Shown: piece after piece, positions 42,703 through 51,866 of the stretch
How positions within the stretch are numbered: the stretch's first letter is position 1
Layout of the letters: each line of letters starts with the position of its first letter
Assembly: GCA_029060305.1 (NCBI GenBank)
Contig: JAIDUG010000056.1
Location: forward strand, 1 to 64,000
DNA: 64,000 bases
DNA from: Ruminococcus sp.
GTDB taxonomy: Bacteria; Bacillota; Clostridia; Oscillospirales; Ruminococcaceae
Direction: 5' to 3'
Position numbers and translations under genes: made by a program
Notes under the pieces: model-generated
The model's input: only the letters and a program-made list of their open reading frames with translations
Told to the model about the DNA's origin: nothing
Databases searched by the model: none

Positions 42703-44289
42703 ATGAAAGTAAAGAAATTAATGGCAATGGCAATGAGTATGAGTTTAGTACTTTGTGCCTGTGCAGAAAAAAAACAAAAGACAGACGAAAACTCTGAAGA
42801 ACCCTCGACAGAGCCGGTGACAGAGGTTACTGAGCCTACTGAACCGCCTGCTCCGGAGAAGACCGTTCCGGAAAAGATGCTTGAAAATATGACATTACAA
42901 CAGAAAGTTTGTCAGATGTTCATTACCACACCGGAACAGCTTTCTGGCTGGGACGTTGTTACGCTTTATGACGAAATAGTACAGGATTCAATTATAGACT
43001 GTCCTATCGGTGGAATGGTAATGTCTTACTACAACTTTGAGACAACAGAACAGACTGCACAGCTGATTAGCGATATTCAGGAATGTGTGCTTGCAAACAG
43101 CGGTATAGGAATGTTTATGGCTGTTGACGAAGAGGGCGGAACGGTTGCAGATGTTGCGAATACAATCGGTGATACTTATTTTGACGATATGATTACTTAT
43201 GGTGAACAGAATGATACACACGTTTCATATGAAATAGGTTACACAATCGGTACATACCTTAAAGCACTCGGCTTCAACCTTGATTTCGCACCTGTTGCAG
43301 ATGTCAATATAGGAGAGACAACAGAACTCGGCGGACGTATATTCAGCAGTGACCCCGATGTTGTAGCAAGTATGTCTTCAAATGTTGCAATAGGTCTTAA
43401 AGATGCAGGAGTATTTGCTACTCTGAAATATTTCCCTGGGGTTGGTACTTCTGACGGAATAAACTATGCAGACAAAGACGTTGCTGTAAACCGTTCTGTC
43501 GATGACCTGCGTGCAACTGATTTCGTGTCTTTCAGAGAGGGTATAAATGCAGGTGCGGATTTTGTAATGGTAGGACATCAGGTTATATCAGGAGTAGGCG
43601 ACTGGTTGCCGTCTGATTTGTCGTATACCGTTGTTACAGAACTTCTCAGAAATGAACTTGAATTTAACGGAATTATCATAACCGATTCTCATATGTTGGA
43701 GAATATTTCAAATGTCTATACATCTGCTGAGGCTTCTGTTATGGCAATAAATGCCGGTGTGGATATGATTCTCATGCCAGCAGACCTTTCTGAATCTATT
43801 GAAGCTGTTTGTACTGCTGTTGAGAACGGCGAAATTGATTCCGCACGTATTGACGAAAGCGTTCTGAGAATACTCAATAAAAAATATGATGCAGGTCTTC
43901 TTGACGTGAATTTCAAGCCGGAAGAGCCTACTGAAGCTACAACGGAAGCTATTACTGAAGAATCAACAGAGGAAACTACAACAGAAAGTACAGAAATTCT
44001 TACAGAGGAAATCACTACAGAATCTGTTACAGAAGTTTCTTCTGTGGTCGAAAATATCAGTATGGAAAAAACTACTACTACATTCTCCGGCTATGTTGCA
44101 GGAAGTTTTGTAGACCCTAATGCAATTACAACTACTACCACTACTACAACCGTTCCGGAATATGATTATAGCTATGATTATAATCAGGGCTATTATGACT
44201 ATGGCTATGACGGTAATTATATCGATGATGATACTTATGACTATACTTATGATTACAGTTATGACTACAATTACGATTACGGTTATTGA
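42703..44289 (+). CDS. GH3-like lipoprotein with altered active site and Tyr/Asp-rich tail
   Basis: 528 aa. Lipoprotein signal with lipobox ending in C20, acidic Thr/Glu/Pro spacer, then a GH3/NagZ-type barrel about 55-405. Family landmarks: VDEEGG, FAPVADVN, KYFPGVG and an ITDS motif with D328 in the nucleophile position. But the K-H-F-P-G-H-G motif reads KYFPGVG (Y243, V247), and the D-S-H catalytic dyad loop reads I253-N254-Y255. The His residues used by NagZ enzymes are thus missing. The C-terminus is a Thr/Glu-rich stalk and then about 40 residues almost only of Tyr, Asp, Gly and Asn. It may be a pseudoenzyme or a changed hydrolase at the cell surface. RBS AGGAGG at 42691. Confidence 0.8.
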   Translation: MKVKKLMAMAMSMSLVLCACAEKKQKTDENSEEPSTEPVTEVTEPTEPPAPEKTVPEKMLENMTLQQKVCQMFITTPEQLSGWDVVTLYDEIVQDSIIDCPIGGMVMSYYNFETTEQTAQLISDIQECVLANSGIGMFMAVDEEGGTVADVANTIGDTYFDDMITYGEQNDTHVSYEIGYTIGTYLKALGFNLDFAPVADVNIGETTELGGRIFSSDPDVVASMSSNVAIGLKDAGVFATLKYFPGVGTSDGINYADKDVAVNRSVDDLRATDFVSFREGINAGADFVMVGHQVISGVGDWLPSDLSYTVVTELLRNELEFNGIIITDSHMLENISNVYTSAEASVMAINAGVDMILMPADLSESIEAVCTAVENGEIDSARIDESVLRILNKKYDAGLLDVNFKPEEPTEATTEAITEESTEETTTESTEILTEEITTESVTEVSSVVENISMEKTTTTFSGYVAGSFVDPNAITTTTTTTTVPEYDYSYDYNQGYYDYGYDGNYIDDDTYDYTYDYSYDYNYDYGY

Positions 44290-44329
44290 TTTATTTTATA
44301 ATGATTCTATATGACAGGAAGTGATATTT

Positions 44330-44650
44330 TTGAAATATTTTTTAAGTAAAGATGAACTCAGGGGAACAGACTGCCACGAATTTTTTAAAGGAAAATGGAA
44401 TAATCTTTTCTGGAATGATGATTCAATTTATATTTATGATGAGGATTTTACTGATACAGGTCTGAAAAAACTTTTTCTTGACGTTATGCCGGAGTATTCC
44501 CCTTATGAGTCAACAGAAATCACACCGGAAGACTGGAAATTAATATGTGACGCTTCTTTCGGTCGTACAAAGGAAGCTGTAAAAGACCTTAATGACTGGG
44601 TACAGGAAGTTTTTGCAGAATACGGATTATTCACTATACTCGGAATATAA
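44330..44650 (+). CDS. Small hypothetical protein
   Basis: 106 aa, acidic, no signal or membrane segment and no family recognised. It has an aromatic-rich centre (FFKGKWNNLFW) and a C-terminal helical part. TTG at 44330 is preferred, 8 nt after AGGAAG (44316-44321); a GTG at 44321 begins inside that site. It is sandwiched between the GH3-like lipoprotein gene and mutL, 22 nt before mutL, so it may be co-transcribed with mutL. Confidence 0.6.
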   Translation: MKYFLSKDELRGTDCHEFFKGKWNNLFWNDDSIYIYDEDFTDTGLKKLFLDVMPEYSPYESTEITPEDWKLICDASFGRTKEAVKDLNDWVQEVFAEYGLFTILGI

Positions 44651-44671
44651 CGTCTGAAAGGAGAACAGATA

Positions 44672-46594
44672 ATGCCGTCAATAAAAATTCTCAGCAGTGA
44701 GGTGTCGGAGCTTATCGCAGCAGGTGAAGTTATCGAGAGACCGGCTTCCGTAATAAAGGAACTTGTTGAAAACTCCATAGATGCAGGAGCAGAACACATA
44801 ACTGTTGAAATAAAAAACGGTGGTACAACTTATATGCGTGTTACTGACGACGGTTGCGGAATGTCTTTTGAAGATGTCCCTAAGGCTTTTCTACGTCACG
44901 CCACAAGCAAAATCAATACAAAGGAAGACCTTGACAATATATGTACTCTCGGATTTAGAGGGGAAGCACTTGCGTCGGTTTCCGCAGTCTCAAAAATTGA
45001 ACTTATGACAAAACAGAAAAGTCAGAAATCCGGCACTGCTTATGGACTGAGCGGAGGAAAAGAAATCCGTCACGAAAAAAGCAACTGTCCGGACGGTACA
45101 ACCATTGTTATACGTGACCTTTTCTATAATGTTCCTGCAAGACGGAAATTTATGAAAAAGGATGTTACAGAAGCAAACGCCGTCAGTCAGATTATACAGA
45201 AACAGGCACTTTCGCACCCTGAAATTGCTTTCAAGTTTATCCGCAATAACCGCATAGAACTTAATTCAAGCGGTGACGGTGAACTGTATTCAGCGATATA
45301 CGCCGTATATGGACGTGATTTTGCACATGATATGATGAGTGTTGATTATCAGAATGAAGGCATACATCTGACGGGTTATATAATAAAGCCTCTTTATGCA
45401 AAGAGTAACCGTTCTTTTCAGAATTTCTTTGTAAACGGCAGACACGTACATTCAAAGATATGCTCAGCATCTCTTGAAAGCGGTTACGAAAATATGGTGA
45501 TGACAGGGAAGTTTCCTGCCTGTGTACTGATGATTGAAATTGACCCTGCTGTTATAGATGTGAATATTCACCCGTCAAAAGCAGAAGTACGTTTTGCAGA
45601 CGAAAAAAAGGTTTCTGATACAATATTTTTTGCCGTAAAGAATACTATGGTAAAAGACGGTCTGTTGTATGAATTTGATTTGGATTCCGTAAAAACTGAA
45701 ACAGATTTTCCACAAGAGGAAGAAAATCAAAAAACCGAAACGGAGCAGGATTTTCAACCGATTTTTACACCTGTGGAGAAGATTTCTGAAACTGAACAGA
45801 TTAAGAAAACTGAAAATGATATTTTTCAGGATTTTCCTGAATTTGTATATGACGAACGGGAAGTATCTGAAAGTCAGTCCGTTACGGATAACAGCAGTCA
45901 GAAAGAACAGCAGGAAATGCTTGAGGGATTCAGTTATATCAGTAAAAGCATTTTTGAAGATTCCGAATTTCCAGAAAAAGAAACTTTCAAGACTGTACAG
46001 CAGGAAACAGTCAAGACTGAGAGACCGGAAATTAATGCAATAGGTGAAGTGTTTGGACTTTATGTCATTGCGGAAACTACTGACAGAAAAATGGTTATCA
46101 TTGACAAGCACGCCGCTCACGAAAGAATAATCTTTGAACGTCTGAAAAGCCGTAACTGTCGACAGTATATGCAGATGTTAATGACGGACATAAAGATACT
46201 TCTTACAGCGGAAGAAGTCAGTGCTATGCAGGAAAATACGGAGTTGCTTGCTGATATGGGATTTATGTTTGATTTTTCCGAAAGTCCGTGTGTTATCACT
46301 AAAGCTGTACCTACTTTTATCAGCAGTATTGATATTGAAAGCGTTATTTCGGAAGTAGCTGAAAATCTTTGTCTGCACGTTCAGAATCCGCAGTCGCATA
46401 TGTTGGACGATATGTTGCATACTGTTGCCTGTAGGTCTGCAATAAAAGCAAACGACAAAACAAGTTTAAAGGAATTGCAGTCGCTTGCGGAGCAGGTTTA
46501 TTATGACGACAGAATCCGTCATTGTCCACACGGTAGACCTGTTATGTTTACAATGACTGAAAGTAATATTGCACATCAGTTCAGACGTACATAA
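44672..46594 (+). CDS. mutL: DNA mismatch repair protein MutL
   Basis: 640 aa. GHKL ATPase with AAGEVIERPASV, DDGCGM and GFRGEAL; a variable linker (about 340-450); and a C-terminal domain with an endonuclease-type motif, DKHAAHERIIFE (DQHA(X)2E(X)4E with Lys for Gln), plus ACRSAIKA and CPHGRP. So it is probably a nicking MutL as in non-methyl-directed systems. No mutH-like gene is in the window. ATG at 44672 after AAAGGAG. Confidence 0.96.
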   Translation: MPSIKILSSEVSELIAAGEVIERPASVIKELVENSIDAGAEHITVEIKNGGTTYMRVTDDGCGMSFEDVPKAFLRHATSKINTKEDLDNICTLGFRGEALASVSAVSKIELMTKQKSQKSGTAYGLSGGKEIRHEKSNCPDGTTIVIRDLFYNVPARRKFMKKDVTEANAVSQIIQKQALSHPEIAFKFIRNNRIELNSSGDGELYSAIYAVYGRDFAHDMMSVDYQNEGIHLTGYIIKPLYAKSNRSFQNFFVNGRHVHSKICSASLESGYENMVMTGKFPACVLMIEIDPAVIDVNIHPSKAEVRFADEKKVSDTIFFAVKNTMVKDGLLYEFDLDSVKTETDFPQEEENQKTETEQDFQPIFTPVEKISETEQIKKTENDIFQDFPEFVYDEREVSESQSVTDNSSQKEQQEMLEGFSYISKSIFEDSEFPEKETFKTVQQETVKTERPEINAIGEVFGLYVIAETTDRKMVIIDKHAAHERIIFERLKSRNCRQYMQMLMTDIKILLTAEEVSAMQENTELLADMGFMFDFSESPCVITKAVPTFISSIDIESVISEVAENLCLHVQNPQSHMLDDMLHTVACRSAIKANDKTSLKELQSLAEQVYYDDRIRHCPHGRPVMFTMTESNIAHQFRRT

Positions 46595-46612
46595 AAGAGG
46601 GGAGTTTTATTT

Positions 46613-47563
46613 GTGGACGGAAAATCAAAACCTAAAATACTTGCAGTAGTAGGTGCTACTGCTTCCGGTAAAACTTCGCTTGGTGTTGAAATTGCAAAGA
46701 TTTATGACGGTGAAATAATTTCAGCGGATTCCATGCAGATTTACAAAGGGCTTGATATAGCTTCCGCAAAACCTACTCCGGAAGAAATGCAAGGGATTCC
46801 GCATCACCTGATAGATTGTCTTGACAGGGACGTTGTTTTCAGTGTATCGGACTATGTAAGTCTTGCAAACGAAAAAATAAAAGACATTCTCAGCCGTGGG
46901 AAACTTCCGATAATAGTCGGCGGTACAGGACTTTATGTTGATTCATTGCTGAATAATGTTAAGTTTTCTGACGGCGGAAGTGATGAGGTTTACCGTGAAA
47001 AACTTTATACTATCGCAAGGGAAAAAGGTAACGAATATCTGCATAATATGTTAATGGAGATTGACCCCGTTTCAGCTGAAAATATCCATATGAATAATCT
47101 TGTGCGTGTTGTGCGTGCGTTGGAAGTATTTCACATTACAGGGCGACGTTTCAGCGAACTGAAAGCAGAAAGCCGTCTTGTAGAAAGCCCATACGATTCA
47201 CTTATAATCGGACTTGACTTCCATGACAGACAGGCTCTTTACAACCGCATAAATATGCGTGTTGATAAAATGGTTGCAGACGGTCTTGTTGAAGAAGCTG
47301 AAAATATATGGAGAGCAGGAAGTCAGAAAACTTCCGCAAACGCAATAGGTTACAAAGAACTTATACCGTATTTTGAAAACAGAATGACCCTTACAGAATG
47401 TATCGACATAATAAAACAGGAAACACGACGTTACGCTAAAAGACAGCTTACATGGTTTAGAAAAAATACACGTATTCAGTGGATATTTTTGGACGAAATT
47501 AATAAAAAAAATGAAATTTCAGAAAAGTCTCAAAAAACTATAGAAAATTACTGGAATGTATGA
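46613..47563 (+). CDS. miaA: tRNA dimethylallyltransferase
   Basis: 316 aa. P-loop GATASGKTS, the ISADSMQIYKGLDI segment, GGTGLYVDSLL, and a C-terminal KRQLTWFRK motif identify MiaA, which isopentenylates A37 of tRNA; MiaB acts next. GTG start at 46613, 8 nt after GAGGGGAG. In the common mutL-miaA-hfq order. Confidence 0.95.
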   Translation: MDGKSKPKILAVVGATASGKTSLGVEIAKIYDGEIISADSMQIYKGLDIASAKPTPEEMQGIPHHLIDCLDRDVVFSVSDYVSLANEKIKDILSRGKLPIIVGGTGLYVDSLLNNVKFSDGGSDEVYREKLYTIAREKGNEYLHNMLMEIDPVSAENIHMNNLVRVVRALEVFHITGRRFSELKAESRLVESPYDSLIIGLDFHDRQALYNRINMRVDKMVADGLVEEAENIWRAGSQKTSANAIGYKELIPYFENRMTLTECIDIIKQETRRYAKRQLTWFRKNTRIQWIFLDEINKKNEISEKSQKTIENYWNV

Positions 47564-47569
47564 TATAAT
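47564..47569 (+). promoter_or_regulatory. Extended -10 promoter element before hfq
   Basis: TATAAT preceded by TG one base upstream (TGATATAAT), overlapping the end of miaA. The -35 (TAGAAA) is poor, as is usual for extended -10 promoters. It gives hfq a leader of about 57 nt. Confidence 0.5.
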
Positions 47570-47632
47570 GTATTCAGTGTATACAGACACTTATTAAATT
47601 AAAAATTAATATTAAAGAATGGAGATTGGTTT

Positions 47633-47872
47633 ATGAACAAAACTATCAATTTACAGGACGTGTTCCTCAATCAGTGCAGAAAAGACAAGATTATGGTTAC
47701 TATTATTCTTACTAACGGTTTTCAGTTCAAAGGTATGGTAAGAGGTTTTGACAGCTACGTTGCAATCTTTGACTGCGACGGCAAACAGCAACTTGTATAC
47801 AAGCACGCTATCTCAACAATCATTCCTGCAAGGGCAGTTTCAATCCTCGACGCATCCGAAAAAAACGACTGA
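47633..47872 (+). CDS. hfq: RNA chaperone Hfq
   Basis: 79 aa Sm-like protein. [13 protein letters not shown] starts the helix and Sm1, and the Sm2 motif is YKHAIST. It is short, without the long acidic tail of enterobacterial Hfq, as in Firmicutes. It forms a hexamer that binds sRNAs and A-rich RNA. RBS GGAGAT before 47633. Confidence 0.96.
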   Translation: MNKTINLQDVFLNQCRKDKIMVTIILTNGFQFKGMVRGFDSYVAIFDCDGKQQLVYKHAISTIIPARAVSILDASEKND

Positions 47873-47885
47873 TTTGGTGATGTGA

Positions 47886-49160
47886 ATGCGTTCCAGTAAA
47901 CAACAGGATAAATCAGAAAATAACTTTATTGTCAAACTTCTCAGGAACGTTGTTCTTGTTTTATTTCTGATTATTTTTGTAAGTATAGTATATAATTTCC
48001 GTAATAAAGAAAGTCCGACAGAATCTGCACTGATGGCGGAAGCTACTTCGTCGGGAACTTTAAAGGGCGTATTCATAAGAGACGAGCAGGTAAAAAGGTA
48101 CAGCGGTAACGGCGTGCTGAGTTATAATGTTTCTGACGGTGGAAAACTCGGTATGGGGACCGTTATCGCACAGGTTTATTCTTCTGACGAACAGATAAGC
48201 ATAAACAGGGAAATTAACGGTCTAAAAAAACAGCTTGCTATACTTGAAAAAATTCAGAATCCTGGTACTCTTGAATCAGCACAGCCTTTGAATCTTTCGG
48301 CAAATATTGAGGAAAATTTCAGAAATTATATATATTGCCGTGATATTAAGGATTACAATGCTATAAAGTCAGACCTTGATACACTTCTTGTTGAAATGAG
48401 TACTTACCAGATTATAACGAATGAAGTGGAAAATTTTAATCAGCAGATTGAAGATATAAATAATCAGCTTCTGCAACTTCAGCAACAGTCGGTAATGCCA
48501 ATTGAAGTAATATATTCTGACCGTCCGGCGTACTTTGCAAGCTATTGTGACGGCTATGAAGAAATTCTCACAAAGGAAAATATAAGTCAGCTTACTGTTG
48601 AATTGCTTAACAGCATTACGGATATGAAAAGTACTGATAATACTGTTGTCGGAAAACTCATAGACGATTATAGCTGGTATCTTGCCGGAGTAGTGGATAA
48701 TTCACATCACGACTATGAGGCAGGTAACTGGGTGAAGTTACGTTTCGAGGCGGCTGCGGATACTTATGATGCTGAAATTATTGACGTACACGACGAGGGC
48801 AATCCTCAGCAGAGTATAATAATTCTGTTGTGCAGTCAGTTCAATCAGGAGCTTGTACAGCACAGATGTGAAACTGTTGAGATTATCAGGGGCGATTATA
48901 AAGGTCTGAAAGTTCCCCGTGAAGCGATAAGATTCAAGGACGTGACGGAAACTGTAGAGACTACTTCCGGAGATACCGAAATGACTTTTGAAGAAGTTGT
49001 CAACAGCAAGGGTGTTTATATTCTTAAGGGCGAACAGGTTGAATTTAAGAAAATCGATGTTATATATGAGGGCAGTGATTATGTTCTGTCGGCTGTTCAC
49101 GAAAGTGATAAAAGTTACCTCTCATTGTATGACGATATTATGATTGAAGGTGTTGAATAA
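47886..49160 (+). CDS. HlyD-like membrane-anchored protein of the division cluster
   Basis: 424 aa. One N-terminal membrane span (about 17-38), a lipoyl/barrel-sandwich-like segment (about 55-100), a coiled-coil-prone region (about 105-200), then a second beta-rich part about 255-420. This is the layout of HlyD-type adaptor proteins, but there is no transporter gene nearby. In Clostridia a similar protein often precedes yggS-sepF-ylmH, so a role at the division site or envelope is possible. Start ATG at 47886, with only a weak ribosome binding site. Confidence 0.7.
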   Translation: MRSSKQQDKSENNFIVKLLRNVVLVLFLIIFVSIVYNFRNKESPTESALMAEATSSGTLKGVFIRDEQVKRYSGNGVLSYNVSDGGKLGMGTVIAQVYSSDEQISINREINGLKKQLAILEKIQNPGTLESAQPLNLSANIEENFRNYIYCRDIKDYNAIKSDLDTLLVEMSTYQIITNEVENFNQQIEDINNQLLQLQQQSVMPIEVIYSDRPAYFASYCDGYEEILTKENISQLTVELLNSITDMKSTDNTVVGKLIDDYSWYLAGVVDNSHHDYEAGNWVKLRFEAAADTYDAEIIDVHDEGNPQQSIIILLCSQFNQELVQHRCETVEIIRGDYKGLKVPREAIRFKDVTETVETTSGDTEMTFEEVVNSKGVYILKGEQVEFKKIDVIYEGSDYVLSAVHESDKSYLSLYDDIMIEGVE

Positions 49161-49161
49161 A

Positions 49162-49863
49162 GTGGAGAATAATTTCAGTTACATTGACGAAAACCTCCGC
49201 ATTATACGTGAACGTGCAGGCGAGGCTTTCGCAAAATACCGTGCTTCTGAGGAAAAGGTGCGTATTATGGCAGTTACAAAAACTGTCGCTCCGGAAGCTG
49301 TTAATTATGCGGTTTCACTGGGAATTGACCTGCTCGGCGAAAATCGTGTGCAGGAGTATCTTTCCAAAAAGGATATTTATGACAAATCGGCAGAAGTGCA
49401 TTTCATAGGCAGTTTGCAGACAAACAAGGTAAAGTATATTATTGATTCCGTAAGTATGATACATTCTGTTGACAGTCTCAGACTGGGTGAGGTTATAAGC
49501 CGTCAGGCAGTCAGTCACGGAAAAACGGTTGACGTATTATGTGAAGTCAATATAGGCGATGAGGATTCAAAGGGCGGTGTTGCTCCGTCTGAAGTCGGAG
49601 ACCTTATTGAAAATCTTGCACAGCTTGACGGTATAAATGTAAGGGGTCTTATGACTATTCCGCCACCGTCTGACAGTGATGTTTTTTTAGGCAGAATGAA
49701 AGAACTTTTTGACAGGACAGCACAAGAAAAAAAATCAATTGTTTCAATGGACATTCTCTCAATGGGTATGACACACGACTATGCGGAAGCTATAAAATAT
49801 GGTTCGCACATTGTAAGGATAGGTACGGGACTTTTTGGTGCAAGAAACTACAGCAATAAATAA
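49162..49863 (+). CDS. YggS-family PLP homeostasis protein
   Basis: 233 aa. Single-domain alanine-racemase-like fold: KTV holds the PLP Lys (AVTKTV), GENRVQE, HFIGSLQTNK, and SMGMTHDYAEAI for phosphate binding. YggS/PLPBP proteins balance pyridoxal phosphate and amino acids. The GTG at 49162 is the preferred start with AAGG about 11 nt upstream; in-frame TTG codons at 49144 and 49153 are alternatives. It lies 1 nt after the HlyD-like stop. Confidence 0.9.
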   Translation: MENNFSYIDENLRIIRERAGEAFAKYRASEEKVRIMAVTKTVAPEAVNYAVSLGIDLLGENRVQEYLSKKDIYDKSAEVHFIGSLQTNKVKYIIDSVSMIHSVDSLRLGEVISRQAVSHGKTVDVLCEVNIGDEDSKGGVAPSEVGDLIENLAQLDGINVRGLMTIPPPSDSDVFLGRMKELFDRTAQEKKSIVSMDILSMGMTHDYAEAIKYGSHIVRIGTGLFGARNYSNK

Positions 49864-49891
49864 TCTCTGTTGTTTTTGATATATTCCCAGA

Positions 49892-49970
49892 GAACGATGT
49901 CCGTTCACGGAATACTCCGCATTTATTCCGTGTTGCAAAAATATAAAATGAAATGCGGAGAAGGAGTATT
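49892..49970 (+). promoter_or_regulatory. Competing inverted repeats over the sepF ribosome binding site
   Basis: Four complementary pairs occur before sepF: GAACG/CGTTC (49892-49896, 49902-49906); CACGGAAT/ATTCCGTG (49906-49913, 49925-49932); CTCCGCATTT/AAATGCGGAG (49915-49924, 49951-49960); AATACTCC/GGAGTATT (49911-49918, 49963-49970). The last would bury the Shine-Dalgarno AAGGAG (49961-49966) and excludes the two previous pairs. This looks like an RNA switch or a protein-bound site. Confidence 0.5.
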
Positions 49971-49973
49971 AAC

Positions 49974-50528
49974 ATGAGTGTTATTGAAAATATAAAGAAA
50001 TTTTTCTTTGCGGAAGATGACGGGTACGAGGACTACGACGAGCAGGAAGAACCTGAGACTCCTGTTCGCAAGTCGTCTGTTGAAACTACTTCACATAAAG
50101 ATGACGAGGAAAAGCCAATCACGCCACCACCTGTTTATGAAAGTACCACAAGTCAGAATACTGCTCCGCCTCCTACGGAAAGAACAAGTAACAACGCTAA
50201 CAATAACGGCAACGGTCGCAGAAATAAAGTGCTTAACATTCAGACAACGGCACAGCTTCAGGTTGTATTGGTGAAACCGTCGGCATTCACAGATGCAAAG
50301 CAGATTGCAGACCACCTTATCGCAAAGAAAACTGTTGTTCTGAATCTTGAAACAGCTTCTCCGGAAAACAAGAGAAGAATTATAGACTTCCTTGTGGGTG
50401 TTGCATATGCTAACGGCGGAAGTCTCAAACCTGTTGCAAACCTTACATATATTATAACTCCATATAATGTAGGTTTCATAGGTGAAGACCTTGTGGGAGA
50501 ACTCGAAAACAACGGGGTATTTATCTGA
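49974..50528 (+). CDS. sepF: Cell division protein SepF
   Basis: 184 aa. An N-terminal amphipathic membrane-binding helix (SVIENIKKFFF), an acidic and then Asn/Thr/Pro-rich linker (about 15-82), and the C-terminal SepF core (about 85-184: VVLVKPSAF, DFLVGVAYA, YIITPYNVGF). It tethers FtsZ to the membrane. The ATG at 49974 follows AAGGAG; the earlier in-frame ATG is not supported. Its stop overlaps the ylmH start (TGATG). Confidence 0.94.
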   Translation: MSVIENIKKFFFAEDDGYEDYDEQEEPETPVRKSSVETTSHKDDEEKPITPPPVYESTTSQNTAPPPTERTSNNANNNGNGRRNKVLNIQTTAQLQVVLVKPSAFTDAKQIADHLIAKKTVVLNLETASPENKRRIIDFLVGVAYANGGSLKPVANLTYIITPYNVGFIGEDLVGELENNGVFI

Positions 50529-51286
50529 TGGATTCTTCATCTAATAAATTCTTTTATGCACGTCTTGACGATATAGTCAGTCAGACCGAAAAAAACGGAG
50601 TATGTCATTTTTCTGATTTTCTGGACGAAAGACAGTGTGCTGAGGCTGAAAAATGGTGTCTGCATAATACCGGCGGTCTTATGTACACTTTATGGGGAGG
50701 TTTCCCCGATGCTAAAAGAAAAATGCTTGCTGTATATCCTGATTACTATGAGGAATATATTATGCAGGATTTTCCTTTGAAGTGCATTACTTTCACGTAC
50801 AGAAAGGAAGACAGGCTGACACACAGGGATTTTCTCGGGACTTTTATGGGTATGCAACTCAGGCGTGACATAATAGGCGATATTGTTGTGGGCGAGGGTA
50901 TTGCACAGGCTTTTGTGACTGATGTTGCCGGAAAACTTATCTTCTCGACCATTTCCAGAATCGGCAGGACAGGTGTGAAATGTTACGACGACAGACCTTT
51001 TCAAATGGAAGTGAAGCAAGAGTTCAGAACTCTCAGCGGAACTGTTGCTTCACTCCGGCTTGACTGCGTTGTGAGTATGGCAACCGGTCTGAGCCGTGAA
51101 AAATCTTCCGTTCTGATACGTTCCGGAAAAGTTGAGGTCAATCATTTTCCGGTTGAATCAGTTTCAGCAGAAGTCTGTGATTCCGACGTGCTTTCCATAA
51201 GAGGTTACGGAAAATTCATTCTGTCCGGTGAGGGTGGAATGACCCGCAAAAACCGCATACATATTATTCTGAAAAAATTTGTTTAG
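50528..51286 (+). CDS. YlmH-like S4-domain RNA-binding protein
   Basis: 252 aa. Central region matches YlmH (GFPDAKRKML, REDRLTHRDFLGTFMGMQLRR-type, GDIVV), and an S4 RNA-binding domain lies about 175-240 (LRLDCVVSMATGLSREK). In Firmicutes this protein binds ribosomes and is linked to rescue of stalled complexes; it is routinely encoded in the sepF-divIVA cluster. Confidence 0.9.
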   Translation: MDSSSNKFFYARLDDIVSQTEKNGVCHFSDFLDERQCAEAEKWCLHNTGGLMYTLWGGFPDAKRKMLAVYPDYYEEYIMQDFPLKCITFTYRKEDRLTHRDFLGTFMGMQLRRDIIGDIVVGEGIAQAFVTDVAGKLIFSTISRIGRTGVKCYDDRPFQMEVKQEFRTLSGTVASLRLDCVVSMATGLSREKSSVLIRSGKVEVNHFPVESVSAEVCDSDVLSIRGYGKFILSGEGGMTRKNRIHIILKKFV

Positions 51287-51297
51287 AGGTGAAATAT

Positions 51298-51849
51298 ATG
51301 ATTACTTCAAAAGACGTAAGAAACAAAAGATTTGAAAAAGCAGCTTTCGGCTACAAGCAGGAAGAAATCGACGAATTTTTTGCACAGCTTGAAGCAGAAC
51401 TTGACGAAATGGAGCGTGAACGCAATGACGCTAATAATAAAATTCAGGTTCTTGCTGATAAGGTACGTGAGTACATGAGAGACGAGGACGCTTTAAAGGA
51501 CGCACTTCTCGGTGCTCAGAAACAGGGACATCAGGTTATTAACGAGGCTCACGAAAAGGCAGAGCAGATTATTGCTGAAGCTAAGGCTAAGGCTGCTGCC
51601 CTTGAAGATGAGGCTATCCGTCAGCACGCTATCGCTATGCAGAAAAACCGTGAGGAAATCGCAAAGGAAAAGGAAGCTCTTATCGAGGCTCAGAAACAGG
51701 TTTCTGATTTCAAGAAAAGCCTTTTTGATGTTTACAAGGAACATCTTGAACTGATTTCAACAATGCCTGAAACTTTTGAGGAAGCTACCGGACAGGTTCA
51801 GACGGCGGAACAGATTGCAGCTGCCATAGTTGCCGGACAGGCTGATTAA
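51298..51849 (+). CDS. divIVA: DivIVA-domain protein
   Basis: 183 aa. N-terminal DivIVA membrane-binding motif (KRFEKAAFGYKQEEIDEFF-type) and a long coiled coil (about 28-155). It marks curved membrane at poles and septa. The ATG at 51298 follows AGAGGTG by a normal distance; an in-frame GTG at 51289 overlaps that site. Confidence 0.93.
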   Translation: MITSKDVRNKRFEKAAFGYKQEEIDEFFAQLEAELDEMERERNDANNKIQVLADKVREYMRDEDALKDALLGAQKQGHQVINEAHEKAEQIIAEAKAKAAALEDEAIRQHAIAMQKNREEIAKEKEALIEAQKQVSDFKKSLFDVYKEHLELISTMPETFEEATGQVQTAEQIAAAIVAGQAD

Positions 51850-51866
51850 TTTCTGAAAATATGACG

